64,000 nt of DNA, taken from contig NZ_JABBNC010000004.1 in NCBI RefSeq assembly GCF_012933445.1, forward strand, positions 1 through 64,000, written 5' to 3'. Positions 1 through 8,220 of the stretch are shown in pieces. A program made the position numbers and the translations under genes. This stretch comes from Actinoplanes sp. TBRC 11911 (GTDB lineage Bacteria; Actinomycetota; Actinomycetes; Mycobacteriales; Micromonosporaceae). The first letter of the stretch is position 1. Each line of letters begins with the position of its first letter. A model generated the notes under the pieces. It was given only the letters and a program-made list of their open reading frames with translations. It did no database searches and was not told where the DNA came from.

Positions 1-107
1 CGGTGACTGCGGCCCGTCGCGCTGCCCAGGTGGTGCGACGTGTCCGCTTATATAGCCTTCATCCGTATTTGACGCTGCCTTACACATATGTTGCGGCCGG
101 TTTTTCG

Positions 108-156
108 AGACCTTGGAGAGTTATGGCTCGAATATGGGCGTAACTCTCCAAGGTCT
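108..156. repeat. Long hairpin repeat, copy 1
   Basis: A 16-bp perfect inverted repeat (AGACCTTGGAGAGTTA at 108-123 and its complement at 141-156) encloses a 17-nt loop TGGCTCGAATATGGGCG. The same stem with a nearly identical loop recurs at 11002-11054 (reverse orientation) and 41357-41406. There is no T-tract, so it does not look like an ordinary terminator. About 44 nt beyond it lies GACAAATCGACCGTCC (about 200-215), whose complement lies at a matching distance from copy 2, so the repeated unit is larger than the hairpin. Function unknown. Confidence 0.85.
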
Positions 157-230
157 TGAAATCGGGCTGCTAGCGACCTCCCCAAAAGCTACCGGACATG
201 GACAAATCGACCGTCCTATTCAGACGGTCG

Positions 231-591
231 TCCACGATGCGTAACTGTTCAGCTGGTTCCGTCGGCCGGGAGTCCCCGCGCGAGGCACCGCCGCCAGGCC
301 CGGGCAGGTCCCAGCTCCCCACAGTGGCCGCCCCACCCGGGCGTGGGGAGCCGCGACGCCGAGGAGGTGGCGGTTGCCCACACCTCAGCCACCCCCACCC
401 CCGTGTGGGCAGTCGCGACGCCGAGGAAGTTGCGGTTGCCCACACCTCAGCCACCCCCACCCCGGTGTGGGCACCCGCCACGACCGGAAGGTCCCAGCTC
501 CCCACAGCGACGGTCCGCGCAGGTCCGCCGCGCATGGCCAACTCATCGGAGGGTGAGCGGCGCGAGAAACAGCTGAACAGTTCCACGATGC
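231..591 (-). repeat. Hairpin-array element, copy A (MITE-like)
   Basis: The element is bounded by inverted repeats AACTGTTCAGCTG (243-255) and CAGCTGAACAGTT (570-582) and flanked by a 10-bp direct repeat TCCACGATGC (231-240 and 582-591), which resembles a target-site duplication. Inside are about four units of roughly 60 bp, each with a hairpin pairing a GTGTGGGC/GTGGGGA-type arm with a TGCCCACAC/TCCCCAC-type arm. Read on the minus strand it aligns end to end with the element at 41437-41858. It encodes no transposase. It is probably a non-autonomous mobile element or a structured repeat; the true family is unknown. Confidence 0.7.
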
Positions 592-704
592 AGACGCGTC
601 TGTCCGAATAGTGAGAGCGCGGTCTTGGAAAAGCGCAACTGTTGGCTCGCGGCTTGCCTTTGGCGAACCAGACACCGCAACAGGCGCCAACCAGCCGGAC
701 CCGG

Positions 705-965
705 CACGAGGCCGCCGTGGCTGCCGAGCCCGGCCATCCGGCGACCGTGACTGGCGGCAGTGGGCGGGATTGGGCACGAGCGCCGCCGTGGCTGCCGAGC
801 CCCGGCCACCCGGCGACCGTGACCGGCGGCAGTGGGTGGGACGAGCGAGCCATGGCTGCCGAGCCCGGGCATCCGGCGGCCGGGGCGGCGGCCGTGGGCG
901 GGATTGGGCACGGCCGCCGCGGTGGGTGCCCAGGCCCGGCGGCCCCCGCTACCGCGAATGGCGGC
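705..965. repeat. Tandem repeat, about 70-bp unit
   Basis: Units beginning GCCGCCGTGGCTGCCGAGCC start at about 711 and 782, with a third diverged unit near 849 and a partial fourth near 911. They share the segments CCGGCGACCGTGAC and GGCGGCAGTGGG. No coding function is evident. Confidence 0.7.
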
Positions 966-1121
966 GCGGCGGCCGTGCTTCCCGCGCCCGGTGGACACCC
1001 GCGTCGGCGGCTGCTGCGAAACGTGAAATGTCGGACATGATTTTGTGAGTTTTCGTCACATGGGCGGGCGTATCCGGGCAAGGTGGCACGTGGCCGATCA
1101 ACCAGGACCACGGGGGTTCAC

Positions 1122-3539
1122 GTGCACCGGAATCGGACGATCAGTCTGTTCGCCGCCGGCCTTAGCCTGATCATGGCGGTGGGGGAGCCGGCCGTGGGAG
1201 CCCCGGCCCGGCCGGGTGGCTTGGCGCTCACGATCGCGCGAGGGAATCCGGGGGCGCTGCCGCTCGAGGCCGGTCGCGGCGATTCGGGAGGCGCTTGGCG
1301 AAGTGCCCTGCAGACCGCCGCGTTGGGTAAGCGGCGCACGACCAGGCCGTTCAGCATGATCGGCGTGACTTGGACAGATCCCCGCGCGAGCATGGGCGGC
1401 CTCATTCAGGTGCGAACGCGGGCTGTCGGGTCGGGCCGGTGGAGCGTCTGGCGAAGCCTCGAAGCCGACGGCGGTGGTCCGGGTGCCCGCGGCGCGACCG
1501 ACCCGCTGTGGGTCGGCGATTCGGACGCCGTCGAGTCCCGCGTCGTGGGCGCACGGAAGCCGTTGCCCATCGGCGTCCGAGTGGACCTGATCGATCCGGG
1601 TGCCGACGCCCCCCGAACCGAGTCGGCCGCAGGCGAGTCTCGGGCCGAATCGGCTGCGGACCGGTCCCGGGGCGAGTTGGCCGCGGGCGAGTCCCGAGGG
1701 GAGTCGGTTGCGGGCGATTCCGGGGGCGAGTTGGTTGTGGGCGAGTCCCGAGGGGAGTCGGTTGCGGGCGAGTCCGGGGGCGAGTTGGTTGTGGGCGAGT
1801 CCCGGGGGGACTGGGCTGCGGGCGAGTCCGGGGGCGAGTTGGCTGTGGGTCAGTCCCGGGGCGCGGTGGCTGCGGGCCTGGCCCGTGGCGGGTCGGCCGT
1901 GGGGCCAGCGGAGGGCGCCGCGTCGGTCGTGGTTGGCGGGCTGGGTGGCGTCGCGTCGGGGGTGGGTGGAGCGCGGACGGCGGCGGTGGTCGGGGGCGGC
2001 GGTGCGGCTCGCGGTGCGGGCTGGGGAGTGGCTGGGCGGGGGAGTGTGCCGCTGCCGGCGCGGCCGGTGCCTCGGATGGTTACCCGCGCCGGGTGGGGGG
2101 CCAACGAGGCGATGGTGCGGGACGCGCCTGAGTACACCGGGCCGGTTGAAGTGTTCTTTGTGCACCACACCGCTACCGGGAACGGCTATCGGTGTGCGCA
2201 GTCGGCGAGCATTGTGCGGGGGATTCAGGCCTACCAGGTGCGCAGCCGCGGGTGGGATGACATCGGGTACAACTTTTTGGTCGACAAGTGCGGGACCGTG
2301 TTCGAAGGGCGCGGCGGGGGTGTCGGGCGGGCCGTGCTCGGGGCGCACACGCTCGGGTTCAACGCGGACGCCAGTGCGATCGCGGTGATCGGCAGCTTCG
2401 AGTCGCGCGGGGTCTCCCGGACGGTGCGGACGGCGATCGCGGCGGTGGCCGCGTACAAGCTCGGGGCGTACGGGAATGTGCCGAACGGCCGTGTCGTGCT
2501 CACCTCCGGGGGCAGCGACCGGTTTTCGCGGGGTCGCAAGGTCCTGTTCAGCCGGATCTCGGGGCATCGCGACGCCGGTCGTACCGCGTGCCCGGGTGAC
2601 GCGCTCTACCGGCAGCTGCCGCAGATCCGGGCGATCGCCGGTGCGGGCCCGAGCGACTTGCACTTCGAGCGCGTGTTCGGCGCGCAGAAGCACGGTGCGC
2701 TGCTGTTCTCCAAGGGGCTGATCAAGCCGTTGTGGGACGTGCGGACGCCGAGCGCGCTGATCAACCGGTTCGAGGTGTGGGTCGACGGGGTGTTGCGGCT
2801 GGCGGCGCCGGGCGGTCATCGGACGGCGGCGCTGCGGCTGGCGCCCGGCGGGCACACGGTCACCGTACGGGCGCTGCATTTGTCCGGGCGGTCGGCGACG
2901 AGCACGGTCAAGGTGGTGTCGGACGCGAACGCCCCGGCCTTCAGCGAGGCGCCCGATGTGGTGCTGCGGACCGGGTCGCTCAACGGGACTGTCCCGATCC
3001 GGCTCAACTGGTCGGCGCAAGACGTCAACGGGCTCGCCACGGTTGGGCTGGTGCGGCCGACGGCGGTCAACCTGGGCACGACCGGCCACGGACGCAACGG
3101 GACGGTCGCCCCGGCGGTGCCGACCACGTTCATGGTGCGGGCCGTCGATCGGGCCGGCAATGCCGTGAACGCCTCGGTGACGCGTACGCCCATGGTTGTC
3201 TCGGAGCTGGCGGCGGAACGCAGCGGAACCTGGCGTGCCCTGCGCAACCAGGCATATCTCGGCGGGACAGCACTCGGCGGGACGGCGGCCGGAGCATCCG
3301 CGTCGTGGACGTTCACCGGGCGGTCGGCGGCGCTCGCGGTGGGCCGGGGCGCGCAGAGCGGCCAGGTGCGGATCTGGGTGGACGGGGCCGACCAGGGCAT
3401 CGTCGACCTGCGGTCGGCCGCCACCCGCTACCGGCAGGCGGTCTGGGCGCGGTCGTGGTCCACGAGCGCTTCCCATTCCGTACGCGTCGAGGTCGTCACC
3501 CCGGGCGTCGTGCTCGATGGACTTGTCTATTTGAAGTGA
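1122..3539 (+). CDS. Secreted peptidoglycan-recognition/N-acetylmuramoyl-L-alanine amidase (PGRP/amidase_2)
   Basis: A protein of about 805 aa with a signal peptide (basic start, hydrophobic stretch, APA near residue 30), so it should be exported. The middle holds an amidase_2/PGRP domain: RAGWGANEAMV, the HHTATG motif, an SGHRDAG motif and ACPGDALY. The histidines and cysteine are the expected zinc ligands for cleaving the amide between muramic acid and L-Ala. The C-terminal third resembles Ig-like or actinobacterial wall domains. Residues about 165-250 are Gly/Glu/Ser-rich 10-residue repeats (30-bp DNA unit, 1621-1870), probably a flexible linker. I chose the GTG at 1122 because a GGGGG stretch sits 5 nt upstream; an in-frame GTG at 1083 is possible. 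Family call firm, substrate inferred. Confidence 0.85.
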   Translation: MHRNRTISLFAAGLSLIMAVGEPAVGAPARPGGLALTIARGNPGALPLEAGRGDSGGAWRSALQTAALGKRRTTRPFSMIGVTWTDPRASMGGLIQVRTRAVGSGRWSVWRSLEADGGGPGARGATDPLWVGDSDAVESRVVGARKPLPIGVRVDLIDPGADAPRTESAAGESRAESAADRSRGELAAGESRGESVAGDSGGELVVGESRGESVAGESGGELVVGESRGDWAAGESGGELAVGQSRGAVAAGLARGGSAVGPAEGAASVVVGGLGGVASGVGGARTAAVVGGGGAARGAGWGVAGRGSVPLPARPVPRMVTRAGWGANEAMVRDAPEYTGPVEVFFVHHTATGNGYRCAQSASIVRGIQAYQVRSRGWDDIGYNFLVDKCGTVFEGRGGGVGRAVLGAHTLGFNADASAIAVIGSFESRGVSRTVRTAIAAVAAYKLGAYGNVPNGRVVLTSGGSDRFSRGRKVLFSRISGHRDAGRTACPGDALYRQLPQIRAIAGAGPSDLHFERVFGAQKHGALLFSKGLIKPLWDVRTPSALINRFEVWVDGVLRLAAPGGHRTAALRLAPGGHTVTVRALHLSGRSATSTVKVVSDANAPAFSEAPDVVLRTGSLNGTVPIRLNWSAQDVNGLATVGLVRPTAVNLGTTGHGRNGTVAPAVPTTFMVRAVDRAGNAVNASVTRTPMVVSELAAERSGTWRALRNQAYLGGTALGGTAAGASASWTFTGRSAALAVGRGAQSGQVRIWVDGADQGIVDLRSAATRYRQAVWARSWSTSASHSVRVEVVTPGVVLDGLVYLK
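1621..1870 (+). repeat. 30-bp in-frame tandem repeat inside the amidase gene
   Basis: Repeated units of the type GGCGAGTCCGGGGGCGAGTT alternate with GGCGAGTCCCGAGGGGAGTC. They encode Gly-Glu-Ser-(Arg/Gly)-Gly-Glu-(Leu/Ser)-Val-type decapeptides in the linker before the catalytic domain. Confidence 0.85.
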
Positions 3540-3590
3540 GTCCCGGATTCCTGCCAGAAGGTGTCAGTCTCGTTGGTGAGGATCGTGGTC

Positions 3591-3956
3591 ATGACTGGTT
3601 TCGCGACGATGGCAATGATTTCGCTGGATGCGGGCGACCCGGCCGCGCAGGCGCGTTTCTACTCGGCGGTCCTCGGGTGGGAGGTCCTGCACAGCGAGGG
3701 CGACTTCGCCATGATCGGTGACGGCTCGACGAGCATCGGGTTCGGGCGGGTGCCGGGGTTCTCCGGGCCGGGCTGGCCGGACGAGGCCACCCCCAAGCGG
3801 TATCACCTCGACTTCTACGTGGACGACCTGGACAAGGCCGAGGAGATGGCGCTGGCGCTGGGCGCCACCAAGCCCGCCGAGCAGCCGCAGCCGGACCGGT
3901 GGCGGGTGCTGCTCGATCCGGCCGGGCATCCGTTCGACATCTGTATCAAGAGCTGA
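3591..3956 (+). CDS. VOC-family protein (glyoxalase/bleomycin-resistance fold)
   Basis: A 121-aa protein matching a single vicinal-oxygen-chelate domain: it opens with MISLDAGDPAAQARFYSAVLGWEV, has a central acidic segment and ends with LLDPAGHPFDIC, the usual closing strand. Such proteins bind a metal or a small molecule as dimers; many in actinomycetes are enzymes or antibiotic-binding proteins of unknown specificity. The ATG at 3591 is preceded by GGTGAGGA about 8 nt upstream and fits the family start better than the upstream in-frame GTG at 3561. It converges on the methyltransferase gene with only one intervening base. Confidence 0.8.
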   Translation: MTGFATMAMISLDAGDPAAQARFYSAVLGWEVLHSEGDFAMIGDGSTSIGFGRVPGFSGPGWPDEATPKRYHLDFYVDDLDKAEEMALALGATKPAEQPQPDRWRVLLDPAGHPFDICIKS

Positions 3957-3957
3957 T

Positions 3958-5004
3958 TCAGCGCAGGCGGTAGAAGCGCCAGAAATCGTTCGGGATCGTG
4001 AGCACCTCGGGGTTCTCGAAGCCCGCCGCGCGCGCCCACGCCACCAATGTGGGCGCGCGCAGGATCGTTCCGTTGGCGATGACCGGCTTCTCGGCACGGG
4101 TGGCGGGCAGGCAATGCAGGACGCTGAACGCGTATTGAAGGCGTTCGACCTCGCCGGCCGGGGCGGTGAATTCGTCCTCGACGCGTTCGTCGCCGATGAA
4201 GACGCTTCCGGTCGGGGTGAGGCGTTCGCGCGCGTTGGTGAGCACGCCGACCGGGTCGCCCATGTCGTGCAGGGCCTCGAAAATGGTCACCAGGTCGTAG
4301 TGACCCTCGACCGTGGCGGCGTCGGCGAGCGCGAATGTCACCCGGTCGGTGACGCCCGCCCGGGCCGCGGCGGCGCGCGCCTCGGCGATGGAGCTTTCGT
4401 CCAGGTCGATTCCGCGGACCGTGATTCCGGGATAGGCGAGCGCCATCGCGATCGACGAATAACCGGTGCCGCAGCCGAGGTCGAGGACCGTGGCGTCGCC
4501 GTGCAGGCGCTGTTCGACGTCGGGAATCGCGGGCAGCCATTCGGTGGTGAGCTGGTGGGCGAACATCGGGCGGTTGAACGACGCGATGCCGTGGCGCATG
4601 TGCCGGCCGTAGTCCGAATACGGAATGCCGGCCCCGGACCGGAACGCGTCGACCACCCGGGGGGTGAGCAGCCCGAGCCCGACGGCGAACTCACCGGCGG
4701 TGCCCAGATAGTCCGGGCCGCCCTCGTCCAGCAACACCACGGCGGTGCCGCTCGCGAGCGCGAACACATCGCCGTCCACGGTCAGCAGACCGGCGGCCGC
4801 CTGCTGCTCCAGCCACTCGCGGGCGTAGCGCTCGTCGATGCCGGCCGCCTCGGCCAAGTCTGCGGACGTCCGGGGACGCTCGCGGAGGGCGACGTAGAGG
4901 CCGAGTTCGCGGCCCACCTCGATCGTGATGAGTTCGGCCGCGCCGATCAGTGCGGCCAGCAGCCGCTCGCTCAGTGCCTGTGCGTCAGTCGTCATGCCTA
5001 CCAC
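3958..5004 (-). CDS. Class I SAM-dependent methyltransferase with N-terminal winged helix
   Basis: About 345 aa. The first 90 residues look like a dimerisation/winged-helix domain (ELGLYVALRERPRTSADLAEAAG), as in O-methyltransferase-like proteins. The Rossmann core follows with motif I VLDLGCGTGYSS near residue 175, acidic motif GIDLDESS and a later FEALHDMGDP segment. It should transfer a methyl group from S-adenosylmethionine to a small substrate that cannot be named. Start may be the GTG at 5004 or the ATG at 4995 (MTTDAQALSERL), which I slightly prefer. It is divergent from the oxidoreductase gene at 5077. Confidence 0.8.
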   Translation of the reverse strand: MVGMTTDAQALSERLLAALIGAAELITIEVGRELGLYVALRERPRTSADLAEAAGIDERYAREWLEQQAAAGLLTVDGDVFALASGTAVVLLDEGGPDYLGTAGEFAVGLGLLTPRVVDAFRSGAGIPYSDYGRHMRHGIASFNRPMFAHQLTTEWLPAIPDVEQRLHGDATVLDLGCGTGYSSIAMALAYPGITVRGIDLDESSIAEARAAAARAGVTDRVTFALADAATVEGHYDLVTIFEALHDMGDPVGVLTNARERLTPTGSVFIGDERVEDEFTAPAGEVERLQYAFSVLHCLPATRAEKPVIANGTILRAPTLVAWARAAGFENPEVLTIPNDFWRFYRLR

Positions 5005-5076
5005 CGTGACTCATCCGGGGCGGGCCGCCCATCGCCCGCTTGACTTCAACCTGGGTTCAGCTTGCAGGGTTTCGTT

Positions 5077-5979
5077 ATGAGAGCCGCCGTGTTCGATCGT
5101 TTCGGGCCGCCCGACGTCCTCCGGATAGCCGACTTACCCGATCCGGAGCCCGCGCCCGGTGAGGTGCGGGTCCGGGTGCGTGCGGCCGGGGTGCAGCCGT
5201 TCGACGTCGGCGTACGCCGCGGGACGATGCCCTGGATCAAGGTCGGTTTCCCCCAGGCGCTCGGCCAGGAGTACTCGGGGGTGGTCGATCGTCTGGGGGA
5301 GAGCGCGGTGGCCACCGGGCTGCGGGTGGGTGACGAAGTTCTCGGCTCGACGATGCTGAACGGCCACGCCTCGATGGTGTGCGTGCCGGCCGAGAACGTC
5401 GTACGGAAGCCGGATCGTCTCGATTTCCCGACCGCGGCGGGTCTGGTCGCCGCGGCGCAGACGGCCAGCGGGGCGCTGCTGGAACTGGGCGTCGGGGAGG
5501 GTGACGTGCTGCTGGTGCACGCCGCGGCGGGCAGCGTCGGGACGGTCGCGGTGCAGCTGGCGCGGCTGGCGGGGGCCACGGTGATCGGCACGGCCAGCCC
5601 GGCGAACCACGACTACCTGCGGCAGCTGGGTGCTATTCCGGTGGCGTACGGGGAAGGGCTGGTGGAAGCGATGCCGCGGGTGCCGACCGTGGCGCTGGAC
5701 GCGGTGGGTGGGATGGCCATCGCGCAGTCGGTGAAGCTCGGGATCGCGCCGGAGCGGATCGGCACGATCGTCGATGACAAGACCGCCGCCGAGTACGGGA
5801 CCCGGGTGGTTCGAGCCGGTCGCAGCCCGCATCGGCTGGCGGAGGTGGTGGCGCTCGCGGCCAAGGGGGCGGTCACGATGCCGATCCGGGCGTATCCGCT
5901 GTCCCAGGTGGGCGCGGCGCACGCGGCGGTCGAGTCGACACACGGCCGGGGAAAGGTTGTTCTGATCGTCGAGCCGTGA
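5077..5979 (+). CDS. NADP-dependent medium-chain oxidoreductase (quinone-oxidoreductase-like)
   Basis: A 300-aa protein of the MDR superfamily. The N-terminal GroES-like domain reads FGPPDVLRIADLPDPEPAPGEV-type sequence, followed by a cofactor-binding Rossmann fold with AAAGSVGTVAVQLARLAGA around residues 147-165. It lacks the structural-zinc cysteines of classical alcohol dehydrogenases, as expected for quinone reductase-type members that reduce quinones or enones with NADPH. The ATG at 5077 starts the conserved MRAAVFDRFG; an upstream TTG is less likely. Substrate unknown. Confidence 0.82.
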   Translation: MRAAVFDRFGPPDVLRIADLPDPEPAPGEVRVRVRAAGVQPFDVGVRRGTMPWIKVGFPQALGQEYSGVVDRLGESAVATGLRVGDEVLGSTMLNGHASMVCVPAENVVRKPDRLDFPTAAGLVAAAQTASGALLELGVGEGDVLLVHAAAGSVGTVAVQLARLAGATVIGTASPANHDYLRQLGAIPVAYGEGLVEAMPRVPTVALDAVGGMAIAQSVKLGIAPERIGTIVDDKTAAEYGTRVVRAGRSPHRLAEVVALAAKGAVTMPIRAYPLSQVGAAHAAVESTHGRGKVVLIVEP

Positions 5980-5981
5980 GT

Positions 5982-6866
5982 TCATGAGCGCGCGTCGACG
6001 AACAGGGCCAGCCCGTCCAGCAGGCGCACCAGGCCGAACTCGAAGAGCTGGTCGAGCGTGTAGTCGAAGCCGGCGGTCGCCAGCTCGCGGAAGCGCGGGA
6101 GCCGGCTGTCGTCCATCACCCGCAACAGCGCCGACGTCTGCGTTTCCATCCACTGGTCGTTGGTCAGTCCGCTGTCCTGGATCGCCACCGCCTCCGGTTC
6201 CAGGGCGCTGGCCACGCCGCGTACGAAGCTGAAGAAAAGAATTTGGATGTACATGCGCTCGCTCATCGTGAGCGCGGTGCCGTCGAACGCGGCCATCACC
6301 CACTCGCTCAGGCGTATGGCGTTGGGCGCGAGCTGCGGCCGGGTGATCGACATGGTGGGGCCCAGCCACGGGTGCCGCTGGAACAACGCCCACTGCGTCC
6401 GGGCGTTGAGCTGCAGGCTGCGGCGCCAGTCCGCGTCGGGGCGGGCCGGGAGGCGTAGTCCGTCGAAGGCCGCGTCGATCATCGCCTGGATGAGGTCGTC
6501 GCGGCTCGGCACGTGCCGGTAGAGCGACATGGTCGCGACGCCGAGAGTGGACGCGATCCGGCGCATCGTCACCTCGGTGATGCCGTCGGCGTCGGCGATC
6601 TCGACGGCGGTGGCGACGATGCGATCGCGGCTCAGCTCGTGCTGCTTCGGCGCGCGCGGGGCCGGGCCGGCGACGATCGTGCCCACGCCCGGCCGCGCGA
6701 CGGTCAGCCCCTGGTCGCGGAGGGCCTGCTGGGCCTTGATGGCGGTGGCGATCGCGACGCCCCACTCCTTGGTCATCGCGCGGGCGGACGGGACACGGTC
6801 GCCGGGCCTCAGATCGCCGCTCTCGATGCGGCCGCGGATGTCGGCCACGATCCGCTTGTACGTCAC
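5982..6866 (-). CDS. GntR-TetR fusion transcriptional regulator
   Basis: A 294-aa protein with two DNA-binding modules in one chain. Residues 1-70 form a GntR winged helix (IRGRIESGDLRPGDRVPSAR), and residues about 80-125 form a TetR helix-turn-helix (TMRRIASTLGVATMSLYRHV) followed by a TetR C-terminal ligand domain. The arrangement occurs in actinomycetes, usually next to the gene it controls. Here it is divergent from the FAD monooxygenase at 6995, and repeated GTACTAG half-sites lie in between, so it probably represses both genes until a ligand binds. Its GTG start is at 6864-6866. Confidence 0.82.
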   Translation of the reverse strand: MTYKRIVADIRGRIESGDLRPGDRVPSARAMTKEWGVAIATAIKAQQALRDQGLTVARPGVGTIVAGPAPRAPKQHELSRDRIVATAVEIADADGITEVTMRRIASTLGVATMSLYRHVPSRDDLIQAMIDAAFDGLRLPARPDADWRRSLQLNARTQWALFQRHPWLGPTMSITRPQLAPNAIRLSEWVMAAFDGTALTMSERMYIQILFFSFVRGVASALEPEAVAIQDSGLTNDQWMETQTSALLRVMDDSRLPRFRELATAGFDYTLDQLFEFGLVRLLDGLALFVDARS

Positions 6867-6879
6867 GTCAGTCCTCCCC

Positions 6880-6980
6880 GTACTAGTACACCTGGTCTGC
6901 CAGTCTGCAGCGTACTAGTGCAGTTTGCACCCTTGTCAGGCGCGCCCCTAGCCTCCTAGTACGTCGATGTACAGCGTACG
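6880..6980. promoter_or_regulatory. Candidate operators between gntR-tetR and FAD monooxygenase
   Basis: The intergenic region contains a perfect palindrome GTACTAGTAC (6880-6889), a near copy GCGTACTAGTGC (6910-6921) and a half-site CTAGTAC (6956-6962), plus GTACAGCGTAC (6969-6979) just before the monooxygenase ribosome binding site. The repeated core suggests binding sites for the fusion regulator and possibly the overlapping divergent promoters. No clear -10/-35 pair could be assigned. Confidence 0.55.
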
Positions 6981-6994
6981 CGGGGAGGATGGAA

Positions 6995-8191
6995 ATGCGA
7001 GTTCTGATTTCTGGTGGGGGCATTGCCGGGCCGGCGCTGGCGTATTGGCTGGTCCGTGCCGGGGCCGACGTGACGCTGGTCGAGCGGGCGCCGGCGCTGC
7101 GGCCGGGCGGGCACGCGGTGGACGTGCGCGGCGTGGCCCGCGAGGTCGTCGAGGCGATGGGTCTGATGCCGGCGGTGCTGGACCGTCGTGTCGACGAGCG
7201 CGGCTGGATGATGGTCGACTCGCGCGGGCGGCGGCTGGCGTCGATGCCGGCCGAGATGTTCGGCGGCGAGGGAATCGTCGCCGAGATCGAGATCTCGCGT
7301 GGCGATCTGGCCCAGGTCCTGTACGAGGCGTCGTCCGGCGCGACATATCGATTCGGTGAGCGGGTGGTCGCGCTGACGCAGGACGAATCCGGTGTGGACG
7401 TCGCATTCGCGTCCGGCGATCGGGAACGGTTCGACATCGTGGTCGGCGCCGACGGGGTGCATTCCGGGGTGCGGGCGCTGGCGTTCGGGCCGGAATCCGA
7501 GTACGTGCGGCATCTCGGCGCGTACACCTCGTATTTCACCGTCGCCGATCCCGGGGACCTCGACAATTGGTTCCACATGTACAACGCGCCCGGCGGCCGG
7601 GTTGCCGGAATCCGGCCCGAGCGCGGCGGAACCGCCAAGGCGAGCCTCGGGTTTCGTTCGGCCGAGGGCTTTCACCGGCTCGACCGGGACGCGCAGATGC
7701 GTTTGCTGAACGACCGTCTCGCCGGGGCCGGATGGAAGGTGCCGTCGTTGTTGGAGGCCATGCTCGACGCGCCCGATTTCTATTTCGACTCGATCAGCGC
7801 GGTGCGGGTGCCGACCTGGCATCGCGGCCGCGTGGTGCTGCTCGGCGACGCCGGATACTGCGGTTCGCCGCTCGCCGGAATGGGCACCAGCATGAGCCTG
7901 GTCGGGGCGTACGTGCTGGCCGGTGAATTGACCGCGGGCGATTCGCCGGCCGACGCCTTCACCGAATACCAGGCACAGATGGCGGCCTACGTGGCGGATG
8001 GGACCGAGTTGCCGCCGGGCGGGGTGGCCGCGTTCGCCCCGAAATCGGCGCTGATGATCCGGTTGCGGGCGGTGTCGACGCGCGCGATGACACGCTGGCC
8101 GATGCGCAAGCTCCTGGAGAAGCAATTCAGCAAGGCCGAAGCGATGACCCTCAAGCCGTACGCGCGTACACCCTCCGTCGGTGGCGTCTGA
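6995..8191 (+). CDS. FAD-dependent monooxygenase (PHBH/TetX-type)
   Basis: A 398-aa flavoprotein hydroxylase. The N-terminus has the FAD-binding GGGIAGPALAYWL motif, the middle has DIVVGADGVHSGVR (the DG motif) and near residue 285 is VVLLGDAGYCGSPLAGMG, the GD motif that contacts FAD. Family members use NAD(P)H and O2 to hydroxylate small aromatic or polycyclic compounds, including antibiotics. The Shine-Dalgarno GGGGAGG (6982-6988) lies 6 nt before the ATG at 6995 and directly abuts the ATG at 6989, so 6995 is the likely start. It is divergently paired with the GntR-TetR regulator. Substrate not deducible. Confidence 0.85.
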   Translation: MRVLISGGGIAGPALAYWLVRAGADVTLVERAPALRPGGHAVDVRGVAREVVEAMGLMPAVLDRRVDERGWMMVDSRGRRLASMPAEMFGGEGIVAEIEISRGDLAQVLYEASSGATYRFGERVVALTQDESGVDVAFASGDRERFDIVVGADGVHSGVRALAFGPESEYVRHLGAYTSYFTVADPGDLDNWFHMYNAPGGRVAGIRPERGGTAKASLGFRSAEGFHRLDRDAQMRLLNDRLAGAGWKVPSLLEAMLDAPDFYFDSISAVRVPTWHRGRVVLLGDAGYCGSPLAGMGTSMSLVGAYVLAGELTAGDSPADAFTEYQAQMAAYVADGTELPPGGVAAFAPKSALMIRLRAVSTRAMTRWPMRKLLEKQFSKAEAMTLKPYARTPSVGGV

Positions 8192-8220
8192 CTTTCGGCA
8201 ACCACGGGTGGGCTCTGCGG

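Larger units (their letters stand above)
1..1121. other. Gene-free repeat-rich region
   Basis: No reading frame here looks like a real gene: the long open frames on both strands are low-complexity Pro/Arg/Gly/Ala shadows caused by repeats and high GC. The stretch holds a hairpin repeat (108-156), an inverted-repeat-bounded element with hairpin units (about 231-591) and a tandem repeat of about 70 bp (about 705-965). The last 150 bases lead into the amidase gene and should contain its promoter, which I could not pinpoint. Confidence 0.7.

Noticed and set aside
108..156. Ordinary intrinsic terminators for the three long hairpins
   Set aside because: They are far from gene ends, lack T-tracts and have conserved loops, unlike the clear terminators at 17892, 31558, 38636 and 44923.
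170..1111. A 313-residue open frame on the minus strand (and several overlapping plus-strand frames)
   Set aside because: Composition is dominated by Pro/Ala/Arg/Gly and follows the DNA repeats; no ribosome site or family motif.
1098..3476. A 792-residue open frame antisense to the amidase
   Set aside because: Arg/Pro-rich shadow of a high-GC gene whose other strand has clear catalytic motifs.
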